64,000 nt of DNA from Shinella lacus (lineage in GTDB: Bacteria > Pseudomonadota > Alphaproteobacteria > Rhizobiales > Rhizobiaceae). The stretch lies in contig NZ_WHSB02000001.1 of NCBI RefSeq assembly GCF_010994755.1, positions 917,423-981,422 on the forward strand, read 5' to 3'. The notes beneath the pieces are model-generated. The model had not been told where the DNA came from. It did no database searches and saw only the letters and a list, made by a program, of their open reading frames with translations. This document shows, in pieces, positions 27,148 to 36,583 of the stretch (positions are counted from its first letter, which is position 1; the number at the start of each line of letters is the position of its first letter). A program made the position numbers and the translations under genes.

Positions 27148-28192
27148 TCCGAAGGCGGGGCATGAGAGCCGCCGCGGCGGCGCCGGCCCTTCCGACCACA
27201 AGCCGATGACCATCGACGGCATGACTGTCATGGTGCCGGTGCACACCGCACCCGCCTTCGAAAGCCCCTATCTGGTCGAAAAGCCGGACGCGGCGGGCAA
27301 GAGCCGCATCAGCCGCGACGGCCACGTCATCGGCGAGGTCGCCTTTCCACTCCGCCCGCGCTTCTACGAGAAGACGACGGCGGACGGCATTCCCTATTCG
27401 CAGATCGCCGTGCTGCACGGGCGCGACGTGCTGGCGACGACGGTGCTGCAAACCTGCATCCGCTACCAGAGCCGCACCAAGACCTGTCAGTTCTGCGCGA
27501 TCGGCCAGTCGCTTGCCGCCGGCCGCACCATCGCCCACAAGACGCCGGAGCAGCTGGCCGAGGTAGCGAAGGCCGCCGTAGAGCTCGACGGGGTCAAGCA
27601 CATGGTGATGACCACGGGCACGCCGAAGGGGCCGGACCGGGGTGCCGCTATCCTCGCCGAAAGCGCCCGCGCCATCAAGGCCGCCGTCGACCTGCCGATC
27701 CAGGCCCAGTGCGAGCCGCCGGAGGACGACGGCTGGTACAGGATCATGAAGGATGCGGGCGTCGATACGCTTGGCATGCATCTCGAAGTGGTGACACCGG
27801 AACTGCGCGCGCGGATCATGCCCGGCAAGGCGCAGGTGTCGGTCCCGCAATATATGCGTGCCTTCGAGGCGGCGGTGAAGATTTTCGGCCGCGGGCAAGT
27901 TTCCACCTACATCCTTGCTGGCCTCGGCGACACGCACGAGGCGATCCTCGACATCTGCGCGAAGCTGGTGGCGATCGGCGTCTATCCCTTCGTCGTGCCC
28001 TTCGTGCCGATCTCCGGCACGCCGCTCGAAAGCCACCCCGCGCCGAAGCCGGATTTCATGCATTCGATCCTCGGACCGCTCTCGAAGATGCTGGTCGATA
28101 GCGGTCTCAAGGCCGTGGACATCAAGGCGGGCTGCGGCAAATGCGGCGCCTGCTCGGCCCTTTCCACCTATGAGAGGATGCTGACGAAATGA
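27074..28192 (+). CDS. Nit1C cluster radical SAM protein, MSMEG_0568 family
   Basis: A 372-residue protein. The iron-sulfur motif is not the classical CX3CX2C: the cysteines read CX9CX2C (the segment from TCIRYQS to TCQFCA, about residues 122-135), a spacing known from Elp3-like radical SAM enzymes. A second cysteine group, CGKCGACS, lies near the C-terminus and could hold another cluster. The family is found in Nit1C clusters. Its reaction is not established. The start at 27074 lies inside the nitrilase gene; the next in-frame ATG is three codons later. Confidence 0.88.
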   Translation: MDTMTRLPTEKLINELQSFGARLVDPKAGHESRRGGAGPSDHKPMTIDGMTVMVPVHTAPAFESPYLVEKPDAAGKSRISRDGHVIGEVAFPLRPRFYEKTTADGIPYSQIAVLHGRDVLATTVLQTCIRYQSRTKTCQFCAIGQSLAAGRTIAHKTPEQLAEVAKAAVELDGVKHMVMTTGTPKGPDRGAAILAESARAIKAAVDLPIQAQCEPPEDDGWYRIMKDAGVDTLGMHLEVVTPELRARIMPGKAQVSVPQYMRAFEAAVKIFGRGQVSTYILAGLGDTHEAILDICAKLVAIGVYPFVVPFVPISGTPLESHPAPKPDFMHSILGPLSKMLVDSGLKAVDIKAGCGKCGACSALSTYERMLTK

Positions 28193-28731
28193 TCATCGAA
28201 CCGGTCTTACCCTTCAGCGCCAGCGAGTTTCAGGTGAAGTTCGCCACCTCCGCCTGGGAGCGGGCGCAGGCCCATGCGCTGCGGCGCGCCGTCTTCTGCG
28301 AGGAACAGGGCCTCTTCGAGGGCGACGACCGCGACGCGATCGACGCGCACGCCACGCCCATCGTCGCCCTGTCGATGCTAGGCGTGGCGGCGGACCGCCT
28401 GGTCGGCACGGTGCGCATCCACGAGGCGGAGCCGGGCGTCTGGTGGGGCTCGCGGCTTGCCGTCCATGCGGATTACCGGAAGATCGGCGCGCTCGGCGCC
28501 ACGCTCGTCCGCCTTGCCGTGTCCTCGGCAAGCGCTATGGGCTGTCGCACGTTCTTCGCCAATGTGCAGCCGCAGAACGGCCTCCTCTTCCGCCGGCTGC
28601 ACTGGGATGTAATCGGGGAAATCGACATCTACGGCCGGCCGCACCTGCGCATGAAGGCGGACCTTGCCTGGTATCCGCCCTGCCCCACGCCCGAAGCGGG
28701 CTTCGTGGCGCTTGCGAGAAAGGCGGCGTGA
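28189..28731 (+). CDS. Nit1C cluster GNAT acetyltransferase-like protein, MSMEG_0567/Sll0786 family
   Basis: A 180-residue GNAT-fold protein; the acetyl-CoA-binding region is around LAVHADYRKIGALGATLV. In Mycobacterium smegmatis this domain is fused to the AIR-synthase-like protein, whereas here the two are separate adjacent genes. The ATG overlaps the radical SAM stop by four bases, and the next gene begins one base after its stop. The acyl acceptor is unknown. Confidence 0.87.
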   Translation: MIIEPVLPFSASEFQVKFATSAWERAQAHALRRAVFCEEQGLFEGDDRDAIDAHATPIVALSMLGVAADRLVGTVRIHEAEPGVWWGSRLAVHADYRKIGALGATLVRLAVSSASAMGCRTFFANVQPQNGLLFRRLHWDVIGEIDIYGRPHLRMKADLAWYPPCPTPEAGFVALARKAA

Positions 28732-28732
28732 G

Positions 28733-29707
28733 ATGGCGGAAATCGATATCCCGGGCCTTGCCGCCCTTCTCGCCGAATCCAGCGGCGTCGCCGCCAAGGC
28801 GGACATTGCCGACGTCTCCGCCCGGCTCGGCCTTGCCGGCGCGCCGGTCGCCGTCGGCGACGACTGCGCGGCGCTGCCGGATGGCGACGGCTACCTGCTC
28901 TTCGCCATCGAGGGCTTCATGAATGGCTTCGTCGCCGCCGATCCGTGGTTTGCCGGCTGGTGCGGGGTCATGGTCAACATTTCGGACGTCGCCGCTATGG
29001 GCGGCCGGCCGCTCGCCGTGGTCGATGCCGTCTGGGCGGATGGCAGCGAGGCGGCCGCCCCCGTACTCGACGGCATGCGCGCGGCCTCCGCCGCCTTCGG
29101 CGTGCCGATCGTCGGCGGCCACACCAACATCCGCACCGACCGCGGCCAGCTTTCGGTGGCCATCCTCGGTCGGGCGAAGCGGCTGCTGACGAGCTTCGAC
29201 GCCAAACCCGGCGACGTGCTGGTGGCGGCGATCGACCATCGCGGTCGCTACCGCGAACCCTTCGACAACTGGGAGGCCGCGACCGACGCCCCGCCGGCCC
29301 GGCTTCGCGGCGACCTCGAAACCCTGCCGGAGATCGCGGAAGCAGGCCTCGCCCTTGCCGCCAAGGACATCAGCCAGGGCGGGATCATCGGCACGGCGAT
29401 CATGCTCGCTGAATGTTCGGGCGTGGCGATCGAGATCGACGTGACTCGCATTCCGCTGCCGGCCGGCGTGCCGCTGGGACGTTGGCTGAAAACCTTCCCG
29501 AGCTTCGGCTATCTCCTCTCCGTTCCGCCGGAAAAGCGCGATGGCGTGCTGGAGTGCTTTGCCCGCCGCGCGATCACCGCCGCCGTGATCGGCACCGTCA
29601 CGGCCGGCAGCACGGTCGCGATCACCGACGGGGGGACCCGCGCAGTTGTCCGCGACCACGCCGAAACCCCGCTCATGAAGGCCGCACCGCTGGAGGAAAG
29701 CGCATGA
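28733..29707 (+). CDS. Nit1C cluster AIR synthase-like protein, Sll0787 family
   Basis: A 324-residue protein of the PurM/SelD/HypE ATP-dependent superfamily, with an N-terminal acidic GDDCAALP segment (ATP/metal site) and the central VGGHTNIRT. Members form a phosphate-activated intermediate for dehydration or ring closure. The ATG at 28733 immediately follows the acetyltransferase stop. Within a nitrilase cluster it could make or consume a nitrile- or imidazole-type metabolite; this is inference. Confidence 0.87.
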   Translation: MAEIDIPGLAALLAESSGVAAKADIADVSARLGLAGAPVAVGDDCAALPDGDGYLLFAIEGFMNGFVAADPWFAGWCGVMVNISDVAAMGGRPLAVVDAVWADGSEAAAPVLDGMRAASAAFGVPIVGGHTNIRTDRGQLSVAILGRAKRLLTSFDAKPGDVLVAAIDHRGRYREPFDNWEAATDAPPARLRGDLETLPEIAEAGLALAAKDISQGGIIGTAIMLAECSGVAIEIDVTRIPLPAGVPLGRWLKTFPSFGYLLSVPPEKRDGVLECFARRAITAAVIGTVTAGSTVAITDGGTRAVVRDHAETPLMKAAPLEESA

Positions 29708-30858
29708 CGGACCGGCTGCGCATCGCCATGCTGGCGCATTCCACCAATCCGCGCGGCGGGGTGGTGCACGCCATGCACCTCGCAGAGGCGCTGACGGCAC
29801 TCGGCCACGCGGTCGTGCTGCATGCGCCCGATGCGAAAGGCAAGGGCTTCTTCCGCCAGCCGACCTGCGGCACCGCCGCCTTCCCCGTCGCCGCGGCACC
29901 GCCCGATATGACGGCGATGGTCGAGCAGCGCATTGCCGACTACATTTCCCATTTCGAGCAGCGCGCCAACCGCGGCTTCGATATCTTCCACGCCCATGAC
30001 GGCATTTCCGGCAATGCACTGGCGACGCTGAAGGCGCGCGGCCTCATCCCCGGCTTCGCCCGCACCGTGCACCATGTCGATACGTTCGGTGACCCACGCC
30101 TGGTGGCGCTGCAGGACCGCTCGATCGTCGAGGCGGACCTGTTCTTCACCGTGAGCACGCTCTGGCAGAAAGCGCTCGGCGAGCGCGGCATGCCGGCCGT
30201 CGTCGTCGGCAACGGCGTCGACACGGAGCGCTTCGCGCCGACCTGGAGCGGCGAGCAGACGGCGCTGCGCGACCGGCTCGGCATTCCGTCAGGCCCAGTC
30301 TTCCTCAGCATCGGCGGAGTGGAGAAGCGCAAGAACACCACGGCCATCCTCGAGGCCTTCCGCCAGCTGCGCGCCGTGCGCCCCGATGCGCAGCTGGTGA
30401 TCGCCGGCGGCGCCTCGCTGCTCGACCACAGCGCCTACCAGACGGAATTCCGCGCCGAGCTTGCCGCGCTCGCAAGCCATGCCGCCGCTGTGCACATGAT
30501 CGGCCCCGTTGCGGACGAGGACATGCCGAACCTCTACCGGCTCGCCGACGCGCTGGTCTTCCCCTCGCTGAAGGAAGGGTTCGGCCTCGTCGTGCTGGAG
30601 GCATTGGCGAGCGGCATTCCGGCCATCGTCTCCTCCATCCCGCCCTTCACCGAATATCTCGGCGCCGACCATGCGCTCTGGTGCGATCCGAAGCATCCCG
30701 CCTCCATTGCCGATGCCATGGCGTTGGCCCTCGTGCCGGCGATCCGCGAGCGCGTCATTCCCCGCGGGCTGGATGTGGCGGCGCGCTTCAGCTGGCGCCG
30801 CGTCGCTGAAAGCCATCTCGCCGCCTACCGGACCCTGAAGGAGGCCGTCCATGCCTGA
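29704..30858 (+). CDS. Nit1C cluster glycosyltransferase, MSMEG_0565 family (GT4-like)
   Basis: A 384-residue GT-B glycosyltransferase with an N-terminal GGVVHAMHLAEAL segment and the C-terminal nucleotide-sugar signature (PSLKEGFGLVVLEALASG, with the EX7E motif). The ATG overlaps the AIR-synthase stop (ATGA) and the stop overlaps the next gene by eight bases. Its presence implies that the cluster builds a glycosylated small molecule. Confidence 0.88.
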   Translation: MTDRLRIAMLAHSTNPRGGVVHAMHLAEALTALGHAVVLHAPDAKGKGFFRQPTCGTAAFPVAAAPPDMTAMVEQRIADYISHFEQRANRGFDIFHAHDGISGNALATLKARGLIPGFARTVHHVDTFGDPRLVALQDRSIVEADLFFTVSTLWQKALGERGMPAVVVGNGVDTERFAPTWSGEQTALRDRLGIPSGPVFLSIGGVEKRKNTTAILEAFRQLRAVRPDAQLVIAGGASLLDHSAYQTEFRAELAALASHAAAVHMIGPVADEDMPNLYRLADALVFPSLKEGFGLVVLEALASGIPAIVSSIPPFTEYLGADHALWCDPKHPASIADAMALALVPAIRERVIPRGLDVAARFSWRRVAESHLAAYRTLKEAVHA

Positions 30859-31138
30859 AATGCACTTCGTCGTCACCTGGCCGGACGGCCGGCAAGAGAC
30901 CTGCTACTCGCCCTCGCTCGTCGTGAAGGAATTCCTCGACGAAGGCGCAAGCTACCCCGTCTCCGACTTTCTCGACCGCAGCCGCAAGGCGCTCACCATC
31001 GCCAGCGAGCGGGTGGAGGCGAAATACGGATATCCCTGCTCGCTCGCCCGCGGCCAACTCGCCCGCATCGTGGCGACGGGCGCCCCCTTCCTTGCCGACA
31101 CCGAGGCGCGCGTGCGCTGCGAAACCTTCCTTCCCTGA
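30851..31138 (+). CDS. Nit1C cluster small protein, MSMEG_0570 family
   Basis: A 95-residue protein with the family start PEMHFVVTWPDG and no known domain. It is a constant member of Nit1C operons and is called a nitrogen starvation response protein in databases. It overlaps the glycosyltransferase gene by eight bases and precedes the flavoprotein gene by 11 bases. Function is unknown. Confidence 0.85.
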   Translation: MPEMHFVVTWPDGRQETCYSPSLVVKEFLDEGASYPVSDFLDRSRKALTIASERVEAKYGYPCSLARGQLARIVATGAPFLADTEARVRCETFLP

Positions 31139-31149
31139 AAGGACCCGTC

Positions 31150-32424
31150 ATGACCAAGCCCTTCCTCAAATCCCATTACAGCGCCGTCGTCGTTGGCGGC
31201 GGGCAGGCAGGCCTTTCGGCCAGCCACTACCTCCAGAAACACGGCATCGACCACGTCGTCTTCGAGCAGAAGACCGTCGCCCACAAATGGAAGGACGAGC
31301 GCTGGGACGCCTTCTGCCTCGTCACGCCCAACTGGCAATGCCAGCTTCCCGAGCATCCCTATGACGGCGACGACCCGCACGGCTTCATGGTCAAGGACGA
31401 GGTCATCGCCTATGTCGACGGCTTCATCGACAAGGTGAAAGCGCCCGTCTTCGAGCATACGAGCGTGACCGCGGTGGAAAAGACCGGCGATCTTTTCCGC
31501 GTCGAGACCCCCATCGGCACCGTGACGGCCGAAAGCGTCATCCTCGCCACCAGCCTCTACAGTCGCCCCGCGATCCCGCGCGCCGCCGAACGCCTGCTCG
31601 ACACGATCGTCCAGATCCACACCGCGGACTACCGCAATCCCGGACAGCTGCCGGAGGGTGCGGTCGTCGTCGTCGGCTCCGGCCAGTCGGGCGCGCAGAT
31701 CGCCGAGGATCTTCATCTTGCCGGCCGCAAGGTGCACATGGTCACCGGCAACGCCCCGCGCTGCGCCCGCTTCTACCGCGGCCGCGACGTGGTCGACTGG
31801 CTCGCCGACATCGGCCAGTACGACATCACCGTAGAGCACGACGGCATGACGAAGAAGCGTCACGACACCAACCATTACCTCACCGGCCGCGACGGCGGAC
31901 GCGACATCGACCTCAGGAAATTCGCGCTGGAGGGCATGTCCCTCTACGGCCGCATGCGCACGGTGGAACACGGCCGCATGCTCTTCGATGCCGACCTGAC
32001 GGCCAATCTCGACCACGCTGACCGGGTCTATAACGGCATCAACGCACTGATCGACAAACACATCCTCAAACACGGCATCAATGCGTCAGGGGAAACCGTC
32101 TACCAGCCGGCCTGGCGACCGGAGACGGACCCGACGGAACTCGACCTCGCCGCGGCCGGCGTCTCCGCCGTCATCTGGGCGATTGGCTTTTCGCCCGACT
32201 GGTCCTATGTCGGCCTGCCGATCTTCGACGGCACCGGCTACCCGGTGCAGCGGCGCGGCGTAACCGGCGTGGAGGGCGCCTACGTGCTCGGCCTGCCGTG
32301 GCTGTGGACCTGGGGCTCGGGCCGCCTCCTCGCCGTCGGCAAGGACGCCGAACATGTCGTTGGCCATCTCGCCGGAACGCTTGCCGAGCGGCGATCCATG
32401 ACCCGGCAGGCGGCGAACGGTTGA
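31150..32424 (+). CDS. Nit1C cluster FAD/NAD(P)-dependent oxidoreductase, MSMEG_0569 family
   Basis: A 424-residue flavoprotein monooxygenase-like enzyme with two dinucleotide motifs, [13 protein letters not shown] near residue 14 for FAD and [14 protein letters not shown] near residue 176 for NAD(P)H. It resembles N-hydroxylating or Baeyer-Villiger type oxygenases. In an operon with nitrilase and radical SAM proteins, an N- or C-hydroxylation of the pathway product is a reasonable guess. It is followed after five bases by the LnmK-like gene. Confidence 0.88.
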   Translation: MTKPFLKSHYSAVVVGGGQAGLSASHYLQKHGIDHVVFEQKTVAHKWKDERWDAFCLVTPNWQCQLPEHPYDGDDPHGFMVKDEVIAYVDGFIDKVKAPVFEHTSVTAVEKTGDLFRVETPIGTVTAESVILATSLYSRPAIPRAAERLLDTIVQIHTADYRNPGQLPEGAVVVVGSGQSGAQIAEDLHLAGRKVHMVTGNAPRCARFYRGRDVVDWLADIGQYDITVEHDGMTKKRHDTNHYLTGRDGGRDIDLRKFALEGMSLYGRMRTVEHGRMLFDADLTANLDHADRVYNGINALIDKHILKHGINASGETVYQPAWRPETDPTELDLAAAGVSAVIWAIGFSPDWSYVGLPIFDGTGYPVQRRGVTGVEGAYVLGLPWLWTWGSGRLLAVGKDAEHVVGHLAGTLAERRSMTRQAANG

Positions 32425-32429
32425 CACCC

Positions 32430-33299
32430 ATGAATCTCGCGATCTTCCCCGAGGCGATACGCGCGCCCACCGCCCGACTGCTGATGGAGCGGGCGCTGGA
32501 ACCGCACCTCCTGATCGGCATGCCGCACCTGACGCCGGACGGGCTTTCCGAAACCTGGCTGATGAAGGAGCTCGGGCATCGCCACTGGCTGATGCTGGCG
32601 CGCGATCTCGGCATGGACGACGCCGATTTTCGCACGCCGGACGGGGCCGAGGCCTATGCGGCCTTCTGCGCGACGGCGTTGAGCAATGCCGATTTCGCCG
32701 CGGTCGAGGCAAACGATGTGCTCACCATCCGCTCGACGCTTCATCCCGTCGGGCGGACGCAGACGCTCACGCGGCACCACCTCTCCTGCGGTGAAAGGCC
32801 GATCGGCACGGTGGAACTCCTTTCGCTTTTCGTGACACGCAGCCGGGCGGGCGACAACCGCTCCATCATGCGCACCGCGCTGTCGAATCGCAGGAGCGCG
32901 GCCGGCGTGGAAAGCACGTTGGCGAAGACGGCGGCAGCGCTTCGCGCGGGAACTCTACGCAGCCATTTCGACCTTGCAACCGACAGTGCGCCCCTCTCCT
33001 CCCACCGCTTCCAGCCCGATCGCCTTCAGGAATTCAACGGCGCCGGCCTGTTCTACTGCGTGGAGTTCCAGACCATCGCCAGCAGAGCCCTCGCGTCTTG
33101 GCGCCCAGCGGAAGACAGGACGATCGGCGACCGCGATGTCTTCTTCTTCGGCAATATCGATGCCGGAGAAACCATCGAGGCCGAGCTGGCGGCCGAGACA
33201 CCCAACAGCCCGACCCAGCTATGCCGGCTCAAGCGGAGCGACGGAAAGACAATCGGGGTGGTGTTTTCCAACTATAGGGCGGGCCGCATTCTTCGATGA
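32430..33299 (+). CDS. LnmK/Pnap_2097-like biosynthesis cluster protein (double hot-dog fold)
   Basis: A 289-residue protein in which two halves resemble hot-dog domains: an N-terminal MPHLTPDGLSETWLMKELGH segment and a C-terminal part with FNGAGLFYCVEFQ and DRDVFFFGNIDAGE. This pattern recalls the LnmK acyltransferase/decarboxylase and the Pnap_2097 family found in biosynthetic clusters. The ATG at 32430, five bases after the flavoprotein stop, makes it the ninth and last gene of the Nit1C operon. An acyl-CoA modifying step is plausible but untested. Assignment is by pattern memory, not alignment. Confidence 0.6.
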   Translation: MNLAIFPEAIRAPTARLLMERALEPHLLIGMPHLTPDGLSETWLMKELGHRHWLMLARDLGMDDADFRTPDGAEAYAAFCATALSNADFAAVEANDVLTIRSTLHPVGRTQTLTRHHLSCGERPIGTVELLSLFVTRSRAGDNRSIMRTALSNRRSAAGVESTLAKTAAALRAGTLRSHFDLATDSAPLSSHRFQPDRLQEFNGAGLFYCVEFQTIASRALASWRPAEDRTIGDRDVFFFGNIDAGETIEAELAAETPNSPTQLCRLKRSDGKTIGVVFSNYRAGRILR

Positions 33300-33423
33300 G
33301 AAGCTCGCACCTGGACTCGATCTCGGACATCATCCTGATCGATAAGATGCATGCAGATTTCACAAAGTCTACCGGCCGTGCGGTCTTTTATCGAAATTAG
33401 GCTTTCGGTGATCTTGCGTGTGC

Positions 33424-33782
33424 CTAACTGCCGTGCACCAGACTGTGGATCATGGCCGCAAGGCGCGAAATCTCTGCTTCACTATTGGAGTAGTGGGGCG
33501 ACGCCCGCACGACGTTGGGCAGTGCGCGGGCGGTTGCATCGAGCAAGGTGTCACGATCGCGGCGGGACATGGCCCAAGATCGTGGACCTTCACACCGGAA
33601 ATCCCGGCAAGGGCTTTACGAAGCTGGTCGGCCAAGGATCGACAACGCTCCATAATGACATCGGTCCCAATTGCTTGCGCATAATCGATTGCAACACCGA
33701 ATCCCAGCCGCGCGGCATAATTGTTCTCCCAGGTCTCAAACCGGCGAGCGTCAGGCCGCAAGTCATAACGATCCAGCGCGAC
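33424..33782 (-). pseudogene. Remnant of a class V aminotransferase (cysteine desulfurase/selenocysteine lyase-like), C-terminal part
   Basis: On the minus strand the segment from LDRYDLRPDARRFETWENN through VHDLG matches the C-terminal third of CsdB-like aminotransferases. After AAIVT the homology jumps frame and loses a stretch of about 20 residues, then resumes as LLDATARALPNVVRASPHY and continues to a normal stop at 33424. The N-terminal two thirds are missing; the sequence is broken at about 33785 where an IS3-type fragment begins. The gene is clearly dead. Confidence 0.65.
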
Positions 33783-33796
33783 CCGGCAAACGAGCA

Positions 33797-33895
33797 GGCT
33801 TGTCGAGTGATGCGGTCGAGAGGCTGAAGGCTCTTGAGCGGGAGAACCGCAAGCTTCGTCAGGCCAACGCGATTTTCTGCAAGGCCTCGGCAGAA
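33797..33895 (+). mobile_element. Fragment of an IS3-family OrfA transposase
   Basis: The plus-strand translation contains the segments GLSSDAVERLKALERENR and LRQANAIFCKASA. These match the C-terminal coiled region of IS3-family OrfA proteins (usually ERLKALERENRELRQANEIL). Only about 33 residues remain. No terminal inverted repeats or OrfB were seen. It abuts the aminotransferase remnant, so insertion and deletion probably shaped this zone. Confidence 0.6.
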
Positions 33896-34438
33896 GCAAC
33901 TTATGAGCGCAATCAGCGCAACATGGTACTCGTCGGCGGCAGAGGAAGCGAAAGCCACTTGGCCATAGAGATTGCCTGCGCACTCACCCGAAAACAGTAC
34001 GCGCGGCCGGTTCATTACTCCTCGCTATACGGGTTTCGGTGGCGTCGCGCCCCGTCATATTGGACGACACGTTCTCGATGCCGTCGCTGTCAGCGTGCTT
34101 ACGACGAGCGAGGGAATCGACCTCGCAAAAAAGGGCTTGAACGCTATCCTCTGCAACCTCTGAACGGCTTCCTGCTCGTTTAGTCGCACGCACGCATACT
34201 TGCACATCACTTCCGCTGGCGGCGGCCGGCGTTGTCGCTGCCTAGGTTTAAACTTACGAAAACGCCGCTTGAGTTTTGCCGAAATAGCGTTCTTTTCCCT
34301 AACGTTTTCAAGGGTACCGATAGGGGCGGACAACGGACGTCATCTTTTTGAGTTGACATATTCCTCTCATCTGCATCAATTAGGAAGCGATCGTTTCCGA
34401 ATTCACGAAGACGTCGCCTATCTCGGGAGGAGACTGAT
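33896..34438. other. Non-coding or decayed stretch after the IS fragment
   Basis: About 540 bases without a convincing gene. A 63-codon plus-strand frame (33972-34163) reads like a protein tail but was not recognised. The last 200 bases are visibly less GC-rich than the flanking operons and include the promoter region of the AhpD-like gene. Confidence 0.5.
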
Positions 34439-35032
34439 ATGAGCAGATTTAAAGCCCTTAAACCCGGCGAGTCGCCGGACAGCGATGTCAACCGCCTGCT
34501 GGAGGGAGCACGGACCGGATGGTGGCAGGATACATCCATGTTCGGCACCATCGGCCGGCAACCGTCCCTGCTGAAGACCATTGTTCCGGTCTTTGAATCC
34601 TTCTTTGGAGGACAGCGCATCCCTGCGCACATCTTCGAAATGATGCGATTGAAAACCGGCGAAATCAACGACTGCACATATTGCAAGGAAGTGCGTAGCG
34701 AGGCCACCCGTGCTCTTGTCTCCGAGCGGGAAAATGCGATCTTCGGCAAGGTTGACTTTGATAATCTCCCCCTGAACGAGGCACTCGCCGTCCAGCTAGC
34801 CGAGTACATTGCGGGAGACCCCAACTACATTCCGGACGGCTTTTTTGAACGGCTGGCGACAGTCTTTACGGAAGAAGAGATTATCGAACTTGTTTTCGCC
34901 TGCAGTATTTTCAACTGGGGCAACAAATTCAACATCACCATGCAGATCGATGGCAGCGAAGACAGCCGCTACACGAAGGGCATGATCTACCCCGGCGGCG
35001 AAGCGCGCGCCGCCTTGGCAAACGCCGGTTGA
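34439..35032 (+). CDS. AhpD-like carboxymuconolactone decarboxylase family protein
   Basis: A 197-residue alpha-helical protein of the CMD/AhpD superfamily. The redox pair CTYC is present near residues 80-83, but the usual histidine four residues after the second cysteine is replaced by arginine (CTYCKEVR), so the proton relay of AhpD is incomplete. The ATG is preceded by GGGAGGAG. It is followed by thioredoxin 11 bases downstream and then by thioredoxin reductase, suggesting a thioredoxin-fed peroxide or organic hydroperoxide reduction module. Confidence 0.83.
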   Translation: MSRFKALKPGESPDSDVNRLLEGARTGWWQDTSMFGTIGRQPSLLKTIVPVFESFFGGQRIPAHIFEMMRLKTGEINDCTYCKEVRSEATRALVSERENAIFGKVDFDNLPLNEALAVQLAEYIAGDPNYIPDGFFERLATVFTEEEIIELVFACSIFNWGNKFNITMQIDGSEDSRYTKGMIYPGGEARAALANAG

Positions 35033-35043
35033 GGGGTGGAACG

Positions 35044-35361
35044 ATGAATAGCGAAAACATCATTCACGCAGACGGAACGGCTCTTAAGCAGGCGATTTCC
35101 GCAAACGAAGTCGTCCTCGTCGATTTCTGGGCATCGTGGTGCGCGCCCTGCCGGGCAATGGCGCCTCTCATCGACCGTCTCGCGAGCGAGTTTCCAGCCG
35201 TAAAGATCATCAAGGTCGATGCGGAAAGACACGAGGACCTGCTTTCCGAATACGAGGTGCAGAGCCTGCCGACATTGCAGGTTTACCGCTCGGGAATGCG
35301 CGTGGAGCAACTACGCGGCAAGGTTCCTTACACGCTCATGCAACGGGCGCTGCAAAACTAA
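35044..35361 (+). CDS. trxA: Thioredoxin
   Basis: A 105-residue thioredoxin with the active site WCAPC (C33 and C36) and the conserved SLPTL cis-proline segment. The ATG at 35044 follows GGGGTGG. It sits in a small redox operon between the AhpD-like gene and a thioredoxin reductase. It is probably an accessory copy; the housekeeping trxA is expected elsewhere. Confidence 0.9.
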   Translation: MNSENIIHADGTALKQAISANEVVLVDFWASWCAPCRAMAPLIDRLASEFPAVKIIKVDAERHEDLLSEYEVQSLPTLQVYRSGMRVEQLRGKVPYTLMQRALQN

Positions 35362-35374
35362 ACCGCACGATGCT

Positions 35375-35396
35375 GCCGTGAACCCCGGTTCGCGGC
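35375..35396 (+). terminator. Possible stem-loop between thioredoxin and thioredoxin reductase genes
   Basis: GCCGTGAACC pairs with GGTTCGCGGC with one G-T wobble, and TTTCC follows a few bases later. It may attenuate transcription between trxA and the reductase gene. The effective loop is very small. Confidence 0.35.
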
Positions 35397-35436
35397 GGCA
35401 TTTCCTATTGGCTGCAATATCGACATAGAGGGCACG

Positions 35437-36453
35437 ATGACACACAGCAGGCTTGTCATATTGGGATCCGGGCCTGCGGGCTACACGGCGGCGATCTACG
35501 CTGCGCGCGCCAATCTGGCGCCGCTGATCGTCAGCGGGTCAGAGGAAGGCGGCCAACTGATGATGACGACCGAAGTGGACAACTGGCCGGGCGATGCGCA
35601 TGGGTTGCTCGGTCCGGATCTCATGCAGCGCATGAAGGAGCACGCCATGCGCTTCGGCAGCACGCTGGCGCAGGATCACGTCATCTCCGTCGATCTCTCC
35701 TCTCGACCCTTTCGTCTCGAGGGAGAGATAGGACGCTATACAGCGGATGCACTGATCATCGCGACCGGTGCCACGGCGAAATATCTCGGATTGCCGAGCG
35801 AGACCTCGTACCGTGGCAAGGGTGTTTCTGCCTGTGCGACATGCGATGGATTCTTCTACCGCGGCCGCGACGTCGCCATCGTCGGTGGCGGGAACACGGC
35901 CGTCGAAGAAGTGCTATACATGGCAAACATCGCGCGCAAGATCACGCTCGTTCACCGCCGTGACACGCTCCGGGGCGAAAAGGTTCTGCACGACAGGCTG
36001 CAGAAGCTCGTCGCCAGTGGCCGCGTCGACGTATGCTGGAATTCCACGGTGGTCGAAATATTCGGTAACGGTAAGAGCATGCAGGGCTTGCGCCTTCTTA
36101 ATTCCCTATCGGGCAAAGTGAGCAGTCTTGACGTTCAAGGCGTCTTCATCGCCGTTGGTCACGAGCCTAATACCCTTCTCTTCCGTGGTCAGATCGAAAT
36201 GGAAAACGGTTATGTGTCCGTTCGCAGGGGTCCCATGCCAACCGCCACATCTACAAGCGTTGCCGGTGTCTTTGCAGCTGGTGATGTTATGGATCACACC
36301 TACCGCCAGGCCATTACGTCCGCCGGTAGCGGATGCATGGCGGCGCTTGACGCACAGGTTTTCCTGGAGGCAGATGCGCCCGAACACGATGATGCTATCA
36401 TGCCTGCGGGAGAAGCGGAATCGTCTGCTGCGATGGACTTGCGTGTGAATTGA
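35437..36453 (+). CDS. trxB: Thioredoxin-disulfide reductase
   Basis: A 338-residue low-molecular-weight thioredoxin reductase. FAD motif GSGPAG is at residues 10-15, the redox pair CATC is C133/C136 followed by DGFF, and the NADPH motif is GGGNTAVEE. The C-terminal segment [18 protein letters not shown] completes the FAD site. It lies 76 bases after the thioredoxin gene. Together with trxA it can deliver NADPH electrons to the AhpD-like protein. Confidence 0.93.
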   Translation: MTHSRLVILGSGPAGYTAAIYAARANLAPLIVSGSEEGGQLMMTTEVDNWPGDAHGLLGPDLMQRMKEHAMRFGSTLAQDHVISVDLSSRPFRLEGEIGRYTADALIIATGATAKYLGLPSETSYRGKGVSACATCDGFFYRGRDVAIVGGGNTAVEEVLYMANIARKITLVHRRDTLRGEKVLHDRLQKLVASGRVDVCWNSTVVEIFGNGKSMQGLRLLNSLSGKVSSLDVQGVFIAVGHEPNTLLFRGQIEMENGYVSVRRGPMPTATSTSVAGVFAAGDVMDHTYRQAITSAGSGCMAALDAQVFLEADAPEHDDAIMPAGEAESSAAMDLRVN

Positions 36454-36583
36454 ACCGGCCGGCCAACGCTCCGACATTTGGGGAGCCGGTTGAAAAAAAT
36501 CGGTTTTGCCGGTATTTCCCCAGACACATGGGCTAAAAAAGACGCGTAGCCCGGGTGCGCAAAATCGTGGGAAGGATGTTGGC

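Noticed and set aside
33972..34163. 63-codon plus-strand frame in the scar region
   Set aside because: Looks like a possible protein tail but no family was recognised and no start signal is present; kept only as part of the decayed stretch.
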